DNA of 14,216 bases from assembly GCA_964619685.1 (NCBI GenBank), contig CAZUET010000041.1, positions 1-14,216 of the forward strand, written 5' to 3'. The stretch is from RUG14300 sp964619685 (GTDB lineage: Bacteria > Bacillota > Clostridia > Christensenellales > CAG-1252). Shown piece after piece: positions 12,515 through 14,216 of the stretch; positions within the stretch are counted from its first letter, which is position 1; the number at the start of each line of letters is the position of its first letter. The notes under the pieces were generated by a model that did no database searches, was not told where the DNA came from, and saw only the letters and a program-made list of their open reading frames with translations. The position numbers were made by a program, and so were the translations under genes.

Positions 12515-13570
12515 ATGAATAGAGAATTGATAAATAATATTCTTAATAATTCGGGTGCCGATGCACTCCTAATCACTTCGCATTCTAATACATTGTATTA
12601 TGGCGGATATGATAATCCCGAGTGTACCATACTTGTTACTAAAGAAGATGTATTTTATTTTACAGATGATAGATATACGCTTGAAGCTAAATGTTATATA
12701 CCTGATTATTTTAGATTAGTTTCATTGGCATGTGGTGACCTGAATACTATCTCTGCTTATGCGGTAGAAAGAGGTGTAAGGATATTAGGTACGGAGACTA
12801 TCTCATTCGCCGATTATCAGGTACTTAGTTCAAACTTTGCTGAGGTCAAGGATTGTCAATCGATAATATCATCACCTCGTATGATAAAAACCGATGAGGA
12901 GATTGCAATTATTCAATCGGCTTGTAGCTTTAATGATAAGGCTTTTAATGCGTTGCTTCCTCAAATCAAAGAGGGTATGACCGAGCTTGAGCTTGCCTAT
13001 TTATTACAATATGAATATATTAAGGCTGGCGGAGAAGGTATTGCATTCGATACAATTTCGGTTTTCGGTGAGCATACAGCTTATCCTCACGGTCATCCCG
13101 GCCATACAAAGCTGAAATATGGTGATGTGATTACCCTTGATTTTGGTACTAAGTATAAAGGATATTGTTCGGATATTACGAGATCGTTCTCGTTTGGAAC
13201 TCCGTCCGATCCCGATTATGTAAAGATTTATAACGATGTTTTAGAGGCAAATAAACTTGGTATATCTATTGTAAAAGAGGGTATGGCTTGTATCGATGCC
13301 GATAGAATAGTTCGTGAATTTCTTGATTCAAAGGGATTAGGTAAATACTTCACACATTCCTTAGGTCATGGCGTCGGTATCGACATTCATGAAAGACCGT
13401 TTTTAAATCGTAGAAGTAAGGATGTTTTCTGTAATAATCAGATTTATACTATCGAGCCGGGCGTATATATTGCCGGTAAGTTCGGTATTAGAATCGAAGA
13501 TAGCTTATATCTATCAAATGGTAACCCCGTAACGCTGACCCGTTGCGATAAAAATTTAATAATACTTTAA
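12515..13570 (+). CDS. M24-family Xaa-Pro aminopeptidase
   Basis: A 351-residue metallopeptidase of the M24B family, which removes an N-terminal residue before proline. Seen: an N-terminal creatinase-like domain (about residues 1-120, including ALLITSHSNTLYYGGY) and a C-terminal pita-bread domain with all five metal ligands: D209 (TLDFGT), D220 (CSDITRSF), H285 (LGHGVGID), E314 (IEPGVYI) and E328 (RIEDS). HGHPGH near residue 191 provides the conserved substrate-side histidine. The start has AGAGG a few nt upstream. Its stop runs into the efp ribosome binding site (TTTAAGGAG), and efp begins 11 nt after it, a common Firmicute pairing. Inference: it may help recycle Pro-containing peptides, which suits pairing with the proline-translation factor EF-P. 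Confidence 0.92.
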   Translation: MNRELINNILNNSGADALLITSHSNTLYYGGYDNPECTILVTKEDVFYFTDDRYTLEAKCYIPDYFRLVSLACGDLNTISAYAVERGVRILGTETISFADYQVLSSNFAEVKDCQSIISSPRMIKTDEEIAIIQSACSFNDKAFNALLPQIKEGMTELELAYLLQYEYIKAGGEGIAFDTISVFGEHTAYPHGHPGHTKLKYGDVITLDFGTKYKGYCSDITRSFSFGTPSDPDYVKIYNDVLEANKLGISIVKEGMACIDADRIVREFLDSKGLGKYFTHSLGHGVGIDIHERPFLNRRSKDVFCNNQIYTIEPGVYIAGKFGIRIEDSLYLSNGNPVTLTRCDKNLIIL

Positions 13571-13581
13571 GGAGATTATAT

Positions 13582-14148
13582 ATGGGATTTATTTTAGCAG
13601 GTGATTTCAGAAAAGGTATCACATTTGAACTTGAAGGCAATGTAATGGTTATCGTTGACTTCCAACATGTTAAGCCCGGTAAAGGTGCTGCATTCGTTCG
13701 TACAAAGCTTAAGAACGTTATGAGCGGTAATGTACTCGAAAAAACCTTCAACCCCACAGATAAATTCGAAACCGCATTGATCGAAAGAGTTGCTATGGAA
13801 TATCTTTACAATGACGGCGAATTCTATTATTTCATGAATAGCGAAAACTTTGATCAAATTCCTTTGAATTACGATCAAGTATCCGAAGCTTTGAACTTCA
13901 TTATCGAAGGTAGTAAGGTTACCGTTTCCTTCTATAAAGGACAAGCATTCCTTGTAGAGCCTGAAACATTTGTAGAGCTTTTGATTACCGTTTGTGAACC
14001 CGCTGTTAGAGGTAATACCGCTACTCCCGGAACAAAGCCTGCTACATTGGAAACAGGTTTCAAAATTCAAGTTCCTATGTTTGTTAACGAAGGCGAAAAG
14101 ATTAGAGTTGACACCAGAACCGGAACATATATGGAGCGTATTGGCTAA
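13582..14148 (+). CDS. efp: Translation elongation factor P
   Basis: A 188-residue three-domain OB-fold-like protein that enters the ribosomal E site and rescues stalling at polyproline stretches. Seen: the N-terminal KOW-like domain with the loop KPGKGAAFVRTKLKNV, whose Lys34 is at the tip position that is post-translationally modified in some bacteria, the central domain (YLYNDGEFYYFMNSENFDQI), and the C-terminal signature CEPAVRGNTATPGTKPATLE with TGFKIQVPMFVNEGEKIRVD. Length is usual (about 185 residues). AAGGAGA 6 nt upstream supports the ATG. No EF-P-modifying enzyme gene is in the window, so the modification state is unknown. Stretches of this gene use frequent GGT, GAA and AAG codons, as expected for a well-expressed gene. 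Confidence 0.97.
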   Translation: MGFILAGDFRKGITFELEGNVMVIVDFQHVKPGKGAAFVRTKLKNVMSGNVLEKTFNPTDKFETALIERVAMEYLYNDGEFYYFMNSENFDQIPLNYDQVSEALNFIIEGSKVTVSFYKGQAFLVEPETFVELLITVCEPAVRGNTATPGTKPATLETGFKIQVPMFVNEGEKIRVDTRTGTYMERIG

Positions 14149-14159
14149 ATCTCCATATA
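14128..14159 (+). repeat. Inverted repeat spanning the efp stop codon
   Basis: TATATGGAG (14128-14136) is complementary to CTCCATATA (14151-14159), a 9-bp stem with a 14-nt loop that contains the efp stop codon. The stem is AT-rich at its base and no U-run follows, so it is not a standard intrinsic terminator. It may stabilise the 3' end of the transcript or be chance. Confidence 0.4.
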
Positions 14160-14178
14160 AACCAATTATACAATACAT

Positions 14179-14209
14179 TTGACTTTTATAAATCGCTATA
14201 TTGGATAGT
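14179..14209 (+). promoter_or_regulatory. Weak candidate promoter at the right edge
   Basis: TTGACT (14179-14184) is a good -35, but the best downstream -10 is GATAGT (14204-14209) at 19 bp, or TATATT (14197-14202) at only 12 bp. It would drive a gene beyond the window. The rest of 14149-14216 contains no recognisable gene. Confidence 0.25.
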
Positions 14210-14216
14210 ATCTTTT

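Noticed and set aside
13594..14178. Minus-strand reading frame of 194 codons opposite efp
   Set aside because: It mirrors a clear, complete EF-P gene; the Cys- and Asn-rich translation shows no domain and has no supporting promoter.

Overview
This AT-rich window with dense, same-strand, often overlapping genes looks like a low-GC Firmicute, most likely a member of the Clostridia. The basis is the gene order rimP-nusA-rnpM(ylxR)-ylxQ-infB-rbfA-nrnA-truB-ribF, the strong AGGAGG-type ribosome binding sites, and the short NusA that ends after its KH domains. I cannot name a genus. All fifteen protein genes read on the + strand, and no tRNA, rRNA, CRISPR array, IS element or phage gene is visible.

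Region 1 (33-3078) is a three-gene redox cassette: a GlpA/LhgO-like flavoprotein with a C-terminal iron-sulfur domain, a two-dinucleotide-site FAD/NAD(P) oxidoreductase, and a small cysteine-rich DUF1667 protein. It resembles the trio linked to glycerol-3-phosphate oxidation in many anaerobes. Region 2 (3079-3259) is an AT-rich gap with a candidate promoter and two leader hairpins. Region 3 (3260-11575) is the translation/transcription-factor operon: ribosome maturation (RimP, RbfA), transcription elongation (NusA), RNase P modulation (RnpM), an L7Ae-type RNA binder (YlxQ), initiation (IF2), nanoRNA/pAp hydrolysis (NrnA), tRNA U55 pseudouridylation (TruB) and FMN/FAD synthesis (RibF). Region 4 (11568-14148) has an endonuclease IV-family protein overlapping ribF, then an M24 aminopeptidase with its own candidate promoter, coupled to efp.

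The most notable signal is at truB-ribF. A perfect tandem duplication (unit 320 bp, copies 10276-10596 and 10596-10916) breaks what was otherwise one continuous reading frame. Removing one copy restores a 597-residue TruB-RibF fusion: about 292 residues of complete TruB joined without a linker to about 305 residues of complete RibF. As the sequence stands, TruB is complete but carries a truncated RibF tail. RibF is still complete from an internal ATG at 10658, so the duplication splits the fusion without removing either domain. It may be a real allele or an assembly artefact, and read mapping over the junction at 10596 would decide. I found no wholly new multi-gene defence or mobile system here. 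The fusion and its splitting, the rimP leader and the divergent AP endonuclease are the points worth checking.
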